From the NCBI RefSeq assembly GCF_030719035.1, contig NZ_CP132203.1:2480001-2544000 (forward strand): a stretch of DNA of 64,000 nt. Reading direction: 5' to 3'. This document shows positions 25,762 to 35,355 of the stretch, piece after piece; positions within the stretch are counted from its first letter, which is position 1, and each line of letters opens with the position of its first letter. The DNA comes from Hahella sp. HNIBRBA332 (lineage in GTDB: Bacteria > Pseudomonadota > Gammaproteobacteria > Pseudomonadales > Oleiphilaceae). The position numbers were made by a program, and so were the translations under genes. Below the pieces are notes generated by a model. The model was not told where the DNA came from and did no database searches. It was given only the letters and a program-made list of their open reading frames with translations.

Positions 25762-26226
25762 TTAGGCATAGTTCCAGGCTTTCTTTTGACAAAAATCGGA
25801 CCAAGGATCTTCACCATTGAAGGCGCCGACGTAGAGCACCTTATTACCTCGAACAACCCATTCCATACCATGCTCTGGCTCCCACTCACAATTTAGCTCC
25901 ATGTGAATTACTGGCTCGCGCTCATTTCCTGGACTTGGAACCAACAATACGCTCGGATAAATCAAGCTAAGAACTTCTGTAGGTTTTTCAAAGGTCTTTA
26001 TCGGCTCACCAATTGCCTCAAGAAAGCCATTGCAATACCTGATAGAGGCCTCGCATAAAGAACTTATGACTTCATCGGTTAGCTCATTTAGGTATTCCGC
26101 ACACATTTGCGCAAATTCGATATCTTCGCCTTCTACGGATAGCGCAATATATTTATCGAAGCAGCGAAAGTAGACTTCGCCTTCTATACCAAATTCACCC
26201 GGCTCAATATCCTTGATTATTTCCAC
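25762..26226 (-). CDS. DUF6985-like hypothetical protein
   Basis: 154 residues from GTG 26226. The C-terminal HGMEWVVRGNKVLYVGAFNG then EDPWSDF matches what I know of DUF6985, a family common beside toxin genes. Acidic, soluble. The start follows AAGGATCGTAA. GTTAGGC just upstream and GCCTAAC at the stop resemble integron core sites, but no complete attC folds out. A toxin partner is not visible. Confidence 0.6.
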   Translation of the reverse strand: MEIIKDIEPGEFGIEGEVYFRCFDKYIALSVEGEDIEFAQMCAEYLNELTDEVISSLCEASIRYCNGFLEAIGEPIKTFEKPTEVLSLIYPSVLLVPSPGNEREPVIHMELNCEWEPEHGMEWVVRGNKVLYVGAFNGEDPWSDFCQKKAWNYA

Positions 26227-26367
26227 TTACGATCCTTGATGCCTAACATTTGTATAACCCGCATCCGTGTTTTACCTATTCTGACTCCTGAAGATACATC
26301 CACCAGCCCCATGGTTCCATTGGAAAATCACTGCGGGGACTTTCTCCCGCAATGCATCAACCACCCG

Positions 26368-29300
26368 CTAGCTGACCACCTCTTCGCCAGCTTCCTTCCG
26401 TGCCTCTTCCTCACGCACTTTTTCGAGGTGGCGTTGTAGCATGGCGTGAAGGTCTTCTAACGCCTTGGCCTTGTTTGTCCACCAGTCGGTGGACCAGACT
26501 CTGAACAGTGTCCACCCTAGCCCTTCAAGGACTGCCTGGCGGATTTTGTCTCTCTCGCGGGCGTAGGCTGAGCTATGGTACATCGCTCCGTCGCACTCGA
26601 CGCCCGCCAGATACAGACCCGGCGCGTCAGGATGCACGATCCCCAAATCGATGCGGTAGGCGGAAACGCCAATCTGGGGATGAATGATCCAGCCTTTTTC
26701 CTGTAAGGCTCTTGCTACCGCAATTTCAAAGGGCGATTCGAAATCGCCAATTGAACCGTGAACCGCAGCGCCTAAGGCGGAAGCGCCCCGCTCTGCGTAC
26801 TCAAGAAAATGCTTGAGATCAGCCACCGCCCTGGCCTGCGTTCTCGAAAGATCAATACGCTCCGGCGTCATCGTCGAAAAGACGATCATTTCAGAGCGCG
26901 CCCGGGTCATGGCTACGTTCAAACGTCGCTCCCCGCCATTGCGGTTCAGCGGCCCGAAGTTCATCGTCACATGATCGCTTTCATCCGGGCCATAAGTAAT
27001 GCTGAACAGTATGACGTCCCTCTCATCCCCCTGAACCGTCTCCAGGTTCTTGACGAAAACGGGCTCCAGGGTCGACTCTTCAGAAAACGCCCATTCAATG
27101 GAAGGATCATCGGAACGGGCCTTATCCAGCAGGTCCTCAATCAGTGTCTGCTGTTCTGTGTTGAACGTGACCACACCAATGGATTGAGCGCGCACTTTCG
27201 CATCGGAAGAAGTGACTCTGCGTACAATCTCCGCCACGATCGCCTTCGCTTCGCCTTGATTGTGGCGGGCTTTGCCTCGGGCGTAGAAGCCTTCCGGGCG
27301 AACCAATGAAACGCCTTTGTCCGGATGCACCGGCGCAGGAAAGGTGATCAGGGAGCTGTCGTAGTAGCGGCTGTTAGAGAAGGCGATCAAGCTCTCCCGG
27401 CGCGAGCGATAATGCAGGTTCAGCACCCGTTGAGGGATACTGGCGCCGATCAGCTCATCAAGGATACTTTCAAGATCGCCTTCAGCGTCGATATCCCCAT
27501 CAGGATCATCGTCGGAGCGAGCGAAAAAGTTAGTGGGGGGCATCTGTTTCGGGTCGCCCGCGACAATGACTTGCTTGCCCCGCGCCAGAGAACCTACCGC
27601 ATCCCAAACTGTAATCTGCGAGGCTTCGTCAAAAATCACCACATCAAACAGCGCTTGCTCCGCCGACAGAAACTGGGCGATGGATAGCGGCGACATCATC
27701 AGACAAGGCGCCAGTGAGGTCACCACATCGGGAATTTCCTCCATCATCTCCCGAACCGGCTTATGCCGTGTTTTCTTCTGCAGCTCATGACGTAAAACGC
27801 CCCAGGATGAACTGCGTTTGATGTCGTCCGGGTCTGGAATATCCCCCGCCAGTTTCGCCGCAATATACTGCGCCGTGAGTTCACTGAATTGGGTGTCCAG
27901 GTCTCTGAAATGGATAATGGCCGACTCATGTTCCGGCGATGAGAACGTTCTGAGGACTTCATCCTCGCCGATCACCGCTGAAGACCACCAGGCGCAATAG
28001 GCGGCTTCGAAAATATCGATAACGTCCTCGGGGCTTACATCGCCTTTTTCAACCGCTTCCACCAACGGCCCCATCTGGTGATCCAGGGCTTCGGAGCGTC
28101 TGCGCACCCAGCCGCACCAGTCTTTCATGGAGTGATGATGTTCAATTATTCCCTGACAAAGCGCGTCTATCGCCTCTAACGCCGGCGTATTGCTCGGTAG
28201 ATACCCATTCAGCGTATTGCCAATCAAACCCTCAAATGACTGGCTGATCGCCTTGAGTCGCTCCAGTGACGACAGTAAATCTGCAATAGCTCTTCCAACG
28301 GTCGCCTCAGGCGCCAGAAGGTCGTTGGCGTCGTATAGCAGGCCTCTGATTTTTGACCGCAGGAAGATCAACCCATCAGCGTCATCGGCGAGCTTACTCA
28401 CCGCAATACGGGCGCGAGACCCCAGCAGTTTGAGAGACGCGATCACATCCGGATCTGAGTCGTGCGCATTCCAGTCGCGCAATCCTTTCAGCATTCCATC
28501 CAGACGATCAATGTATTCGCCGGTGGTTCGCAACTGCTTCAGGACAGGGATATCGTTGTTGGGATCTGGATCACCCAGAGCGCCATGCTGGCGCATCTGT
28601 TTCAGCACTTTTCGCTTGGCGAAAAAACTTTTTGGCCACCATGTCTGATTAGCGTCTCGCCACTGGACGTCGAGACTGTCAGCATCAAGCTTCTTCCACG
28701 CCAGAGCGTCATACTTACAACTCAGCCTGGATTGCGCGTCGATATAGACTTTTAGCTGTCCAACCGCCTCTTCCAGCGCCTCCAGACGGTCGGGACCGTC
28801 CGGCTCCAAGGCGAACGACGCCTGTGTCCTGTAGGAATCCAGCAATACTTGCCCCAGTTCAGCCACCGCGTCGAGCTTAGATAAGTCGGCGCCGCCAAAG
28901 CTAACTCCCAGGGCGCCCTCAAATACAGTCAGGTCTTTCGCCGCTTGTTTGGCGCCGACCTGTAATTGTCTGGCGGCGTTGACCACCTCTTCCTGCCATT
29001 GGGGACGCCAATCGAAATGAGCGATAACTTGCAGTGGGTGATCAACCATTTCACCCACGGCCTTTGCCTGAATACCCAGCAACTCCGCGGCTTCCCGCAG
29101 CTTTTTCAACTGCGACTCATCATGATAGTCCGCATTAGGCCAGCTTAGCTTCGCCTTCGCTGCAAGCTCGCTATCGCGGACTTTGACTCCGATGGCGTAG
29201 TGAGCAGTCAAGCCATTTCGGCGGCGTTTGTGGAGCGCGTTGACGACTTGGTTTAGTCGATCACGCAGCGCCTTCAGCCGTTCCGCCTCCGCTTGCCATT

Positions 29301-31620
29301 CATTGACTTTCGATTGCGAAAAGCTCTCCCAGGAGGTGCGCAGCTGATTCAGGACGTCGGCTTTTTTCGCCTTGTTGGAATGCAACTCCAAACAGAAATG
29401 GCCCAGGCCGATGTCTTTCAGTCGCCGGTGAACCACTTCCAGTGCGGCGGTCTTTTCTGACACAAACAGCACTTTCTTACCTTTGCCCATCATGTGGGCG
29501 ATAAGGTTGCCGATGGTCTGGCTTTTCCCCGTTCCCGGCGGCCCGATGATGACAAAATTTTTGCCCCGATCCGCCGTGGCGATAGCGGACATCTGAGACG
29601 AGTCCGCCGGCAAAGGCGTCAGCAAATCCGCTGGCGTGTACTCTTTATCAATATCCCCAGGGTCAACAAAGCGGATATCGCTCTCGTAAGGCTCTCTTGG
29701 CGTTTCCAGAAGATGCTTCACCACCGCGCTTTGTTTCAGGGACTCGGAGCGATCCACCAGATCTTTCCACATCAAGTACTTGGCGAAAGAGAAATGGCCA
29801 AGGACGACCTCCTCCACCACTTCGAATCCCGGCACGTCCTTGATCGCATGCCTGATTTTGTTCCAGACGCCTTCCACGTCAATGCCGCTATGATCCTGCG
29901 GCAACGGCCCATGCAGGCCGCTAATTTCAATACCGAAGTCTTTCTTCAGCATTTCCAGTAAGGTCGTATTAAATCTGGGGTCGTCTTCGCTGGCGGTCAT
30001 CTTGACGCCACTGCGGACGGATTTCCGCTCCAGAGAAACGGGCAACAAGATCAACGGCGCGCGGTAGCGACGGTCGTCCTTGTCCTTCTGTTTCCAGAGC
30101 AGAAAGCCAATCGCCAGAAACAGGGTGTTAGAACCGCCTTCTTTGAGAGAGGTCTGCGCTTTGCGATATATTTCAACCGCGCGCTTATCCAGTTCCTCTT
30201 GTGGAATTTCAACCAGCAGCTGTTTTTTCGACAACGCGTCCCGGGCATATTCTTTCTTCAAATCGTCCCCGGTGCGCTGAAGATAGATATCCTGATCTTG
30301 TTCCTGGACATGAAACTTGGGGAACGGCGCGATAGAAATTCGCGCCCCTGTGGCCAAAACATCTTCCAATGCGCCGGGATCGCTGCAGACAAAAGCCAGA
30401 CTGGTTTTGCCGGGCCTGTGATTAAGCAGCGGGTTACGCGCGGATAAATCCAGTAACTTGCGCTGCCAGCGTTCTAGACGACCGCTTGGGCTGCTATCGG
30501 AAAGATCTTCCTCGTCGGGAACGGAATAGGAGGGCAACGACGGCGCCTCTTCTAACCCGGGCTCTATGTTCTCGTCCTCACTGCCTGATTCATCGAACTG
30601 GGATCGCGGAGTCTGCAGACTGACTGGATTTATGCGATGCGCCCGCGCCCGGCGGATATCAATGGCCGCGACGAACTCGCTGTCTTTTTCCAACGACACC
30701 GCCTGACTCCCGGCCTGCACCGCTTTGGAGAATGGCGCGGCAGGATGCGACGTCACCAGCGTGGTTTCGATTAAAACAAGCTCTTTCAAAGGGATTCGCT
30801 GGCGAAAAACCTCTGCTTCATACACCAGAACACTTGCCAGATCCTCAGGCTGCAGCCACAGCCCCACCAACGCATGCCCTTTTGTTAACACCACGATGGG
30901 ATTAAGCCCGGCCTGTTCCAACGCTGCAGCGAACAGCATCGTTGTGTCCAGACAGGTGGCCACCTTGTTGGCTTCTATCTGATTCGGTAGCCGAATTTTT
31001 TGACCGTTGCGCTCAAAGCTGGCGGGAGGCAGCGCATACCCTATTTGTTGTTTGACAATGGCGGAGTAAATCGCGGAGGCGATCAGCCATACCCGCTCCC
31101 GGCTTTTAGCGTGATAGCCGTCAATGGCGTCCGGTTTGCCCGCCGCCCTCAGCACTTTGCCGGCCTGTCCCAACAAACGATCAACAGCGGGGTCATTAGG
31201 CGTACAAAAAGCGGCTAAAAGCTCCGGCATAAAGCCCGCCCCGCCCCATTCATTGCTGGCCAGCAACTCAACGTCAACCGCCTGCTCAGCAAGCGGCTCA
31301 TCCCCGCTATTGACGCGAATCGTCACGCTCCCGCGCAGTGATTCAGTCAAACCAAACAGAAAACCGCCGTCCAACTCCAAGTCACGATCCTTGATCACAA
31401 CTTGTCCGTCCGCCGCAAGACTGTCTACCGTCCATGTTTTCTTTTTAAGAAACGCCGGCGCGGCGTCCAGTGTGACCACCAGATGGTGGAGATCATCCGC
31501 GCCCGAATTCTCGATTTTCAACTCGCGCAGCACCGCATAGGCGCTCTGATGGCAAGCAAAATTGATCTTTTCGACTAAGGTTGCGTGGATCTTGAGCGGT
31601 GACGCGTCCTGACCAGACAT
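26368..31620 (-). CDS. DUF4011-SF1 helicase-endonuclease giant protein
   Basis: 1750 residues from ATG 31620, preceded by GAGGG at good spacing. Order: N-terminal beta-rich region; transglutaminase-like fold with Cys near 223 (ATCLDTTMLFAAALEQAG) and His near 247 (LTKGHALVGLWL); DUF4011 near 390 (RLERWQRKLLDLSARNPLLN); Walker A near 693-700 (VIIGPPGTGKSQ); Walker B DEAS near 1330; motif VI LNVAMTRARSEM near 1570; C-terminal PD-(D/E)xK/Vsr-like nuclease (AYRIDLGIVHP, LAGVECDGAMYHSS, LGWTLFRVWSTDWW). Proteins of this architecture occur in antiviral defence loci. It stands alone here, so it may act as a single-gene system. Exact mechanism unknown. Confidence 0.88.
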   Translation of the reverse strand: MSGQDASPLKIHATLVEKINFACHQSAYAVLRELKIENSGADDLHHLVVTLDAAPAFLKKKTWTVDSLAADGQVVIKDRDLELDGGFLFGLTESLRGSVTIRVNSGDEPLAEQAVDVELLASNEWGGAGFMPELLAAFCTPNDPAVDRLLGQAGKVLRAAGKPDAIDGYHAKSRERVWLIASAIYSAIVKQQIGYALPPASFERNGQKIRLPNQIEANKVATCLDTTMLFAAALEQAGLNPIVVLTKGHALVGLWLQPEDLASVLVYEAEVFRQRIPLKELVLIETTLVTSHPAAPFSKAVQAGSQAVSLEKDSEFVAAIDIRRARAHRINPVSLQTPRSQFDESGSEDENIEPGLEEAPSLPSYSVPDEEDLSDSSPSGRLERWQRKLLDLSARNPLLNHRPGKTSLAFVCSDPGALEDVLATGARISIAPFPKFHVQEQDQDIYLQRTGDDLKKEYARDALSKKQLLVEIPQEELDKRAVEIYRKAQTSLKEGGSNTLFLAIGFLLWKQKDKDDRRYRAPLILLPVSLERKSVRSGVKMTASEDDPRFNTTLLEMLKKDFGIEISGLHGPLPQDHSGIDVEGVWNKIRHAIKDVPGFEVVEEVVLGHFSFAKYLMWKDLVDRSESLKQSAVVKHLLETPREPYESDIRFVDPGDIDKEYTPADLLTPLPADSSQMSAIATADRGKNFVIIGPPGTGKSQTIGNLIAHMMGKGKKVLFVSEKTAALEVVHRRLKDIGLGHFCLELHSNKAKKADVLNQLRTSWESFSQSKVNEWQAEAERLKALRDRLNQVVNALHKRRRNGLTAHYAIGVKVRDSELAAKAKLSWPNADYHDESQLKKLREAAELLGIQAKAVGEMVDHPLQVIAHFDWRPQWQEEVVNAARQLQVGAKQAAKDLTVFEGALGVSFGGADLSKLDAVAELGQVLLDSYRTQASFALEPDGPDRLEALEEAVGQLKVYIDAQSRLSCKYDALAWKKLDADSLDVQWRDANQTWWPKSFFAKRKVLKQMRQHGALGDPDPNNDIPVLKQLRTTGEYIDRLDGMLKGLRDWNAHDSDPDVIASLKLLGSRARIAVSKLADDADGLIFLRSKIRGLLYDANDLLAPEATVGRAIADLLSSLERLKAISQSFEGLIGNTLNGYLPSNTPALEAIDALCQGIIEHHHSMKDWCGWVRRRSEALDHQMGPLVEAVEKGDVSPEDVIDIFEAAYCAWWSSAVIGEDEVLRTFSSPEHESAIIHFRDLDTQFSELTAQYIAAKLAGDIPDPDDIKRSSSWGVLRHELQKKTRHKPVREMMEEIPDVVTSLAPCLMMSPLSIAQFLSAEQALFDVVIFDEASQITVWDAVGSLARGKQVIVAGDPKQMPPTNFFARSDDDPDGDIDAEGDLESILDELIGASIPQRVLNLHYRSRRESLIAFSNSRYYDSSLITFPAPVHPDKGVSLVRPEGFYARGKARHNQGEAKAIVAEIVRRVTSSDAKVRAQSIGVVTFNTEQQTLIEDLLDKARSDDPSIEWAFSEESTLEPVFVKNLETVQGDERDVILFSITYGPDESDHVTMNFGPLNRNGGERRLNVAMTRARSEMIVFSTMTPERIDLSRTQARAVADLKHFLEYAERGASALGAAVHGSIGDFESPFEIAVARALQEKGWIIHPQIGVSAYRIDLGIVHPDAPGLYLAGVECDGAMYHSSAYARERDKIRQAVLEGLGWTLFRVWSTDWWTNKAKALEDLHAMLQRHLEKVREEEARKEAGEEVVS

Positions 31621-31845
31621 GGGCTTGTCCCTCATATCGACAATACATCTATAAAACGGCGGCGATCAGCCCCTGACGGCTCTATGAGCGAATAACATTT
31701 TCACAGGCCTGGAGCTGTTGAATACAGTATAGGGATTTGAATTCTCTACGCAGAATTTTATTACCTGCGCGCCTGTTCTATGTCATGGCGGCGGCGTAAA
31801 CAGGTTTCAAAACAGTCATTTATATTTGTCCAAATGCTCACGACC

Positions 31846-32673
31846 TCATAATGAAAAGCTCCCCAACCTTCCCCGCTGCAACCAATTCTCCGGCGCATAC
31901 TCGCAAGCCCCATCGACCACGTGAAATGTCAGGGCGATGCGGGATTTGTCGGAGCGATTGGGAGCGCTGTAGTGCGGTAGATGGCCGTGGAAGACCAGCA
32001 GGCTGCCGGCTTTGACGGGCATAGGGGTTCCGCTGGCGGTTGGCCAAGGCTGGTCACTCAGAGGTCGCATGCTTAGATCGCCCTGCTCGCACAAATAGCG
32101 TTCGCGCAAGGGGCCTTGATGGCCGCCAGGCTCCAGCCAGAGGCAGCCGTTTTGCAAGGTGGCGTCTTCCAGGGCGAACCAGTAAGTGATGACGCTGCTG
32201 GGTTCGGTATAGAAGAACGTGGCGTCCTGGTGCCAAGTGACTTCGCCGCCGATTCGCGGCTGCTTGAATATCACCATGGTCTGATACAGCGAGGGTTGTG
32301 ACAGCCCGAGATCGCGGGCGATGTCGCCGAATTCAGGGCGTTGCGCGAAGCGTTTGAAGACTGGGTCCAGGTCATGTAATGCATGACCGATTTTATTGAT
32401 GGACTGCGCCCGCGGCTGCAACAGCTCACCTTCAGGACTGAAGGCTTCCTCTTCGAAAAAGCAGCGAATCGTTTCCGCGGAACCGAGAAAATACGCGTTA
32501 TTGATCTGGGCGCGATCAATGGTGGAGAAACGGGCGGCCTGTTCCAGATTATCTTCTTCGATGATCTCGTAGGCGCGTGCGATTAACGCCTCACGCTCCG
32601 GCTGCGTCACCAAATCCGGCAACATTAGATAACCATCCTTTGCATACTGGGCTTTTTGTTGTTCTGTCAGCAT
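31846..32673 (-). CDS. Phytanoyl-CoA dioxygenase (PhyH) family protein
   Basis: 275 residues, full-length Fe(II)/2-oxoglutarate oxygenase. The facial triad is H148 and D150 (TWHQDATFF) with distal His H234 (HGHLPHYSAPNRSDKSRIAL), followed by Arg residues fit to bind 2-oxoglutarate. Predicted to hydroxylate a small molecule or lipid-like substrate. Monocistronic, cytosolic. Confidence 0.88.
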   Translation of the reverse strand: MLTEQQKAQYAKDGYLMLPDLVTQPEREALIARAYEIIEEDNLEQAARFSTIDRAQINNAYFLGSAETIRCFFEEEAFSPEGELLQPRAQSINKIGHALHDLDPVFKRFAQRPEFGDIARDLGLSQPSLYQTMVIFKQPRIGGEVTWHQDATFFYTEPSSVITYWFALEDATLQNGCLWLEPGGHQGPLRERYLCEQGDLSMRPLSDQPWPTASGTPMPVKAGSLLVFHGHLPHYSAPNRSDKSRIALTFHVVDGACEYAPENWLQRGRLGSFSL

Positions 32674-32885
32674 CTCGTAGGTCCTTGTCTGATATCCCGG
32701 CGCAGCCCAAACCTTTGGCCATTAAACGCAGTGCGGGAATAGAGGGAGATAATTTCAAACCAGTGTAACGGATGCGTTAAATTCCAGACAACTTTAAATT
32801 TATCAGCTGGTTATGCATGAAACTAAAAGCGGTTGTGAGGAGATGACGGACTGCGGAGGAAGGCGAACCAAGGCGTATCAAATTG

Positions 32886-32953
32886 AAAAACGCCGGCTAG
32901 ACACCTGCGTCCAGGGAGCGAGGAATGCTCCCCGGACAGCAGTCTTGCCGGCG
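32886..32953 (-). terminator. Intrinsic terminator of the 32963 gene
   Basis: On the minus strand, CGCCGGC pairs with GCCGGCG and encloses an inner GGGAGC/GCTCCC hairpin, followed by five T (32890-32886). It lies directly downstream of the 32963 gene. Confidence 0.75.
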
Positions 32954-32962
32954 ATCGATTTC

Positions 32963-33508
32963 TTATCTGAGTTTTAGCTGGAAATTTTTCATGTCCAGCT
33001 TTCCAACGGCTTTTTTCGGCTCACCGCCGTATATGCCGCCATACATGCCCTGAGCTTCTCTTTTAAAGTCCGATGCGATGCCTTTCAGGTCGTCGCGGCA
33101 GGCGAGCCAATGCACATGACAGACAGCGCCGTTGGGCCTGATGGAATTCAGGATATCTTTAAGGTGTACGTACCAGTGGGTGACGCGATCTTTAACGGCG
33201 CAGTTCAACTGATCACGCAAGTTAGCGCCGATATAATGTGGGGGAATCAGGGGATGCAGAGAGTCGTAGCCGACTTTCGATTTGATGCCGCCAGGATGCG
33301 CCAAGCGGTAATTGCGACAACGCTGAGGGCCTCTTTCATGGCTGAAGTCCTGATGAGCGACAGCCTGCCCGGCTCTGACCGCATTCTCCCAACTGCTGTC
33401 GAACTTTTTGGTGTGAGGACAGTAAAAATGGAGCACCACATTTCTCGGCATGTCGAAATAACCATCTTCTTCCAGCCAGCCGCCATGTCCAATCAAATAG
33501 ACTTCCAT
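32963..33508 (-). CDS. Stv-like putative adhesin-domain protein
   Basis: 181 residues from ATG 33508 (AAGGAAAAC before it); upstream ATG at 33592 would give a spurious hydrophobic leader. MEVYLIGHGGWLEEDGYF, VVLHFYCPHTKKFD, RCRNYRLAHPGG and HVHWLACRDD fit the small Stv-like domain, but the match is from memory. No signal peptide on the shorter form. A strong terminator follows. Confidence 0.55.
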   Translation of the reverse strand: MEVYLIGHGGWLEEDGYFDMPRNVVLHFYCPHTKKFDSSWENAVRAGQAVAHQDFSHERGPQRCRNYRLAHPGGIKSKVGYDSLHPLIPPHYIGANLRDQLNCAVKDRVTHWYVHLKDILNSIRPNGAVCHVHWLACRDDLKGIASDFKREAQGMYGGIYGGEPKKAVGKLDMKNFQLKLR

Positions 33509-33744
33509 ATTGTTTTCCTTTTTCTTGCTGTTGATGTGTTTGATAAGAAGTATCAAAACAAGTAGCGAGCTTTCTAAAGGACTCCCCTTCATAGAGAATA
33601 CAAATTGTTACGTTTTTATCTGGGGCAAGCTTATCGACAGGCGAAGACAGACAGGGCTTTGATGCGCCCTGGCTCCGTCGTTTATCGGAAAATAGAAAAA
33701 GCTGCGTACTTCTCCTTACCAGAATTCCTTGTTTTTCACATTTA

Positions 33745-33783
33745 CTTAGCTTGCTAAGCATATTATCTTGTTTAGCATGCTAA
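33745..33783. promoter_or_regulatory. Tandem MarR operators
   Basis: CTTAGCTTGCTAAG (33745-33758) and TTAGCATGCTAA (33772-33783) share TTAGC-N2-GCTAA arms, with centres 26 bp apart. The second ends 20 bp before the MarR gene, suggesting autorepression of the efflux operon. Confidence 0.68.
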
Positions 33784-33802
33784 CTAAATTGAGCGTCACG
33801 CC

Positions 33803-34258
33803 ATGAAGCAACCCTCCAATACCTTTAAAGACCTTTCCCTTGCGGAGCAGCTTGGCCGCGTCTCCCGTCTTTGGAAGATGACCGCAGACCGTGAGCTGTC
33901 CCCGCTGGGTCTGACCTACCCGCGCTGGACTGCGTTATTGAAGCTGCAGCGTCTGGGCGACAACATCAGCCAGAAGCAGTTGGCGGAGGCGCTGGAAATT
34001 GAGTTGGCGTCGCTGATGCGCACGTTAAAGCAGCTGGAGGATCAATCTCTCATCCAGCGACGTTGCTGCGCTCACGACAAACGGGCGCGCATTGTGAGCC
34101 TGACGGATGCAGGCAAAGCACTGATCACGCAAATGGAAGCCCACATACTCAAAGTGCGTCGCCGCTTGCTGAACCAGATAGATGAAGCCGATCAGAAAAA
34201 GCTCGGCGCCATGTTGGAGCAAATCGCCTTGAATGCCCTTGAGTTTCAGAATCCGTAG
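33803..34258 (+). CDS. MarR/SlyA-family regulator
   Basis: 151 residues. Winged helix motif with SQKQLAEALEIELASLMRTL then KQLEDQSLIQRRCCAHDKRA and RIVSLTDAG, typical SlyA-type. It is the first gene of an operon with HlyD and DUF2955 genes, the usual arrangement of a ligand-responsive repressor of an aromatic or drug efflux pump. Two palindromes lie in its promoter. Confidence 0.92.
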   Translation: MKQPSNTFKDLSLAEQLGRVSRLWKMTADRELSPLGLTYPRWTALLKLQRLGDNISQKQLAEALEIELASLMRTLKQLEDQSLIQRRCCAHDKRARIVSLTDAGKALITQMEAHILKVRRRLLNQIDEADQKKLGAMLEQIALNALEFQNP

Positions 34259-34284
34259 TCTCTTTATTGAAAGAAGTAGAGTTT

Positions 34285-35343
34285 ATGACCCCCGATCAAA
34301 AATTCGCGCAGTGGATAAAGTACTCCTGCATCGCTTTCATTCTTGTTTTCGCCTACTTTCTTATTGCTGACATCGCTATGCCGCTGACGCCGCAGGCTAT
34401 GGCGACGCGTATCGTCACCAAAGTGGCGCCCCGCATCAGCGGTCCTATCACAGCGGTTTATGTCGAGAACAATCAGCCAGTTCATAAAGGCGATATTCTC
34501 TTCGACATTGATCCCGAACCTTTCAAAATCGCCGTTGAACAGGCAGAGCTGAACCTGGAAAAGGTCAAACAGAACAATGCTCAATTGGATGCGTCCATCG
34601 CCGCTGCAAAAGCGGATGTAGATGCAGCCGCGGCGACGGTGAGTCAGAAAAACCGGGAAGCGCTGCGTCTGAAAACCTTGTTTCAACGCAATGTCGTGTC
34701 TCAGCAACAGCTTGATAAGGCGGAAAGCGACGCAACCACCGCCCAGGCGAAGTTAGCGTCGGTAAAGGCCCACCTGAAAGAACTGGAAGTCAGCCGGGGC
34801 GACCTGAGCGACGCCAATCTGACCATTCGCACCGCAGAGACCCAATTGAAGCAGGCGCAATTGAATCTCTCCTACACCCGGATCAAGGCGGAGGAAGACG
34901 GCGTCATCACCAACCTGCAACTTGAGGCGGGCGCTTATGCCGTCGCAGGCGCGCCTCTGGTGGCGCTGGTTTCCGAGAATCTGGATGTCATCGCCGACTT
35001 CCGCGAAAAAAGTCTGCGTAACTTTGACTTGAATAATGCAGCGCTGGTCGCCTTCGACGGCAAACCCGGACAAGTATTCCAGGCCCGCGTCAGCAGCCTT
35101 GACGCTGGCGTCAGCGCCGGCCAGTTCGATGCGGACGGCCGTCTGGCTACGCCCACGCAATCCAACCGCTGGGTGCGGGATGCACAACGTATGCGCCTGC
35201 ACCTGCAACTGGACGCAGCCGACACGCAACATCTGCCGTCCGGCGCACGTGCTACGGTGCAACTGCTGCCGGAGGGGGCGATTTTCTCAACCTTCGCCAA
35301 GGCGCAAATTCGTTTTCTCAGTTTGTTGCACTACATCTATTAG
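34285..35343 (+). CDS. HlyD/EmrA-family membrane fusion protein
   Basis: 352 residues from ATG 34285; a TTG at 34267 is the alternative. One N-terminal membrane helix (YSCIAFILVFAYFLIAD), biotinyl-lipoyl half-motifs (VAPRISGPITAVYVENNQPV, HKGDILFDI), a long coiled coil (~75-190) and a C-terminal beta-barrel. It should bridge the inner membrane partner at 35356 to an outer membrane channel encoded elsewhere, like AaeA. Confidence 0.9.
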   Translation: MTPDQKFAQWIKYSCIAFILVFAYFLIADIAMPLTPQAMATRIVTKVAPRISGPITAVYVENNQPVHKGDILFDIDPEPFKIAVEQAELNLEKVKQNNAQLDASIAAAKADVDAAAATVSQKNREALRLKTLFQRNVVSQQQLDKAESDATTAQAKLASVKAHLKELEVSRGDLSDANLTIRTAETQLKQAQLNLSYTRIKAEEDGVITNLQLEAGAYAVAGAPLVALVSENLDVIADFREKSLRNFDLNNAALVAFDGKPGQVFQARVSSLDAGVSAGQFDADGRLATPTQSNRWVRDAQRMRLHLQLDAADTQHLPSGARATVQLLPEGAIFSTFAKAQIRFLSLLHYIY

Positions 35344-35355
35344 ACAGGCGCCCTT

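Noticed and set aside
25757..26245. Complete integron attC sites
   Set aside because: Only single GTTAGGC/GCCTAAC cores; partner arms at the required distance are missing.
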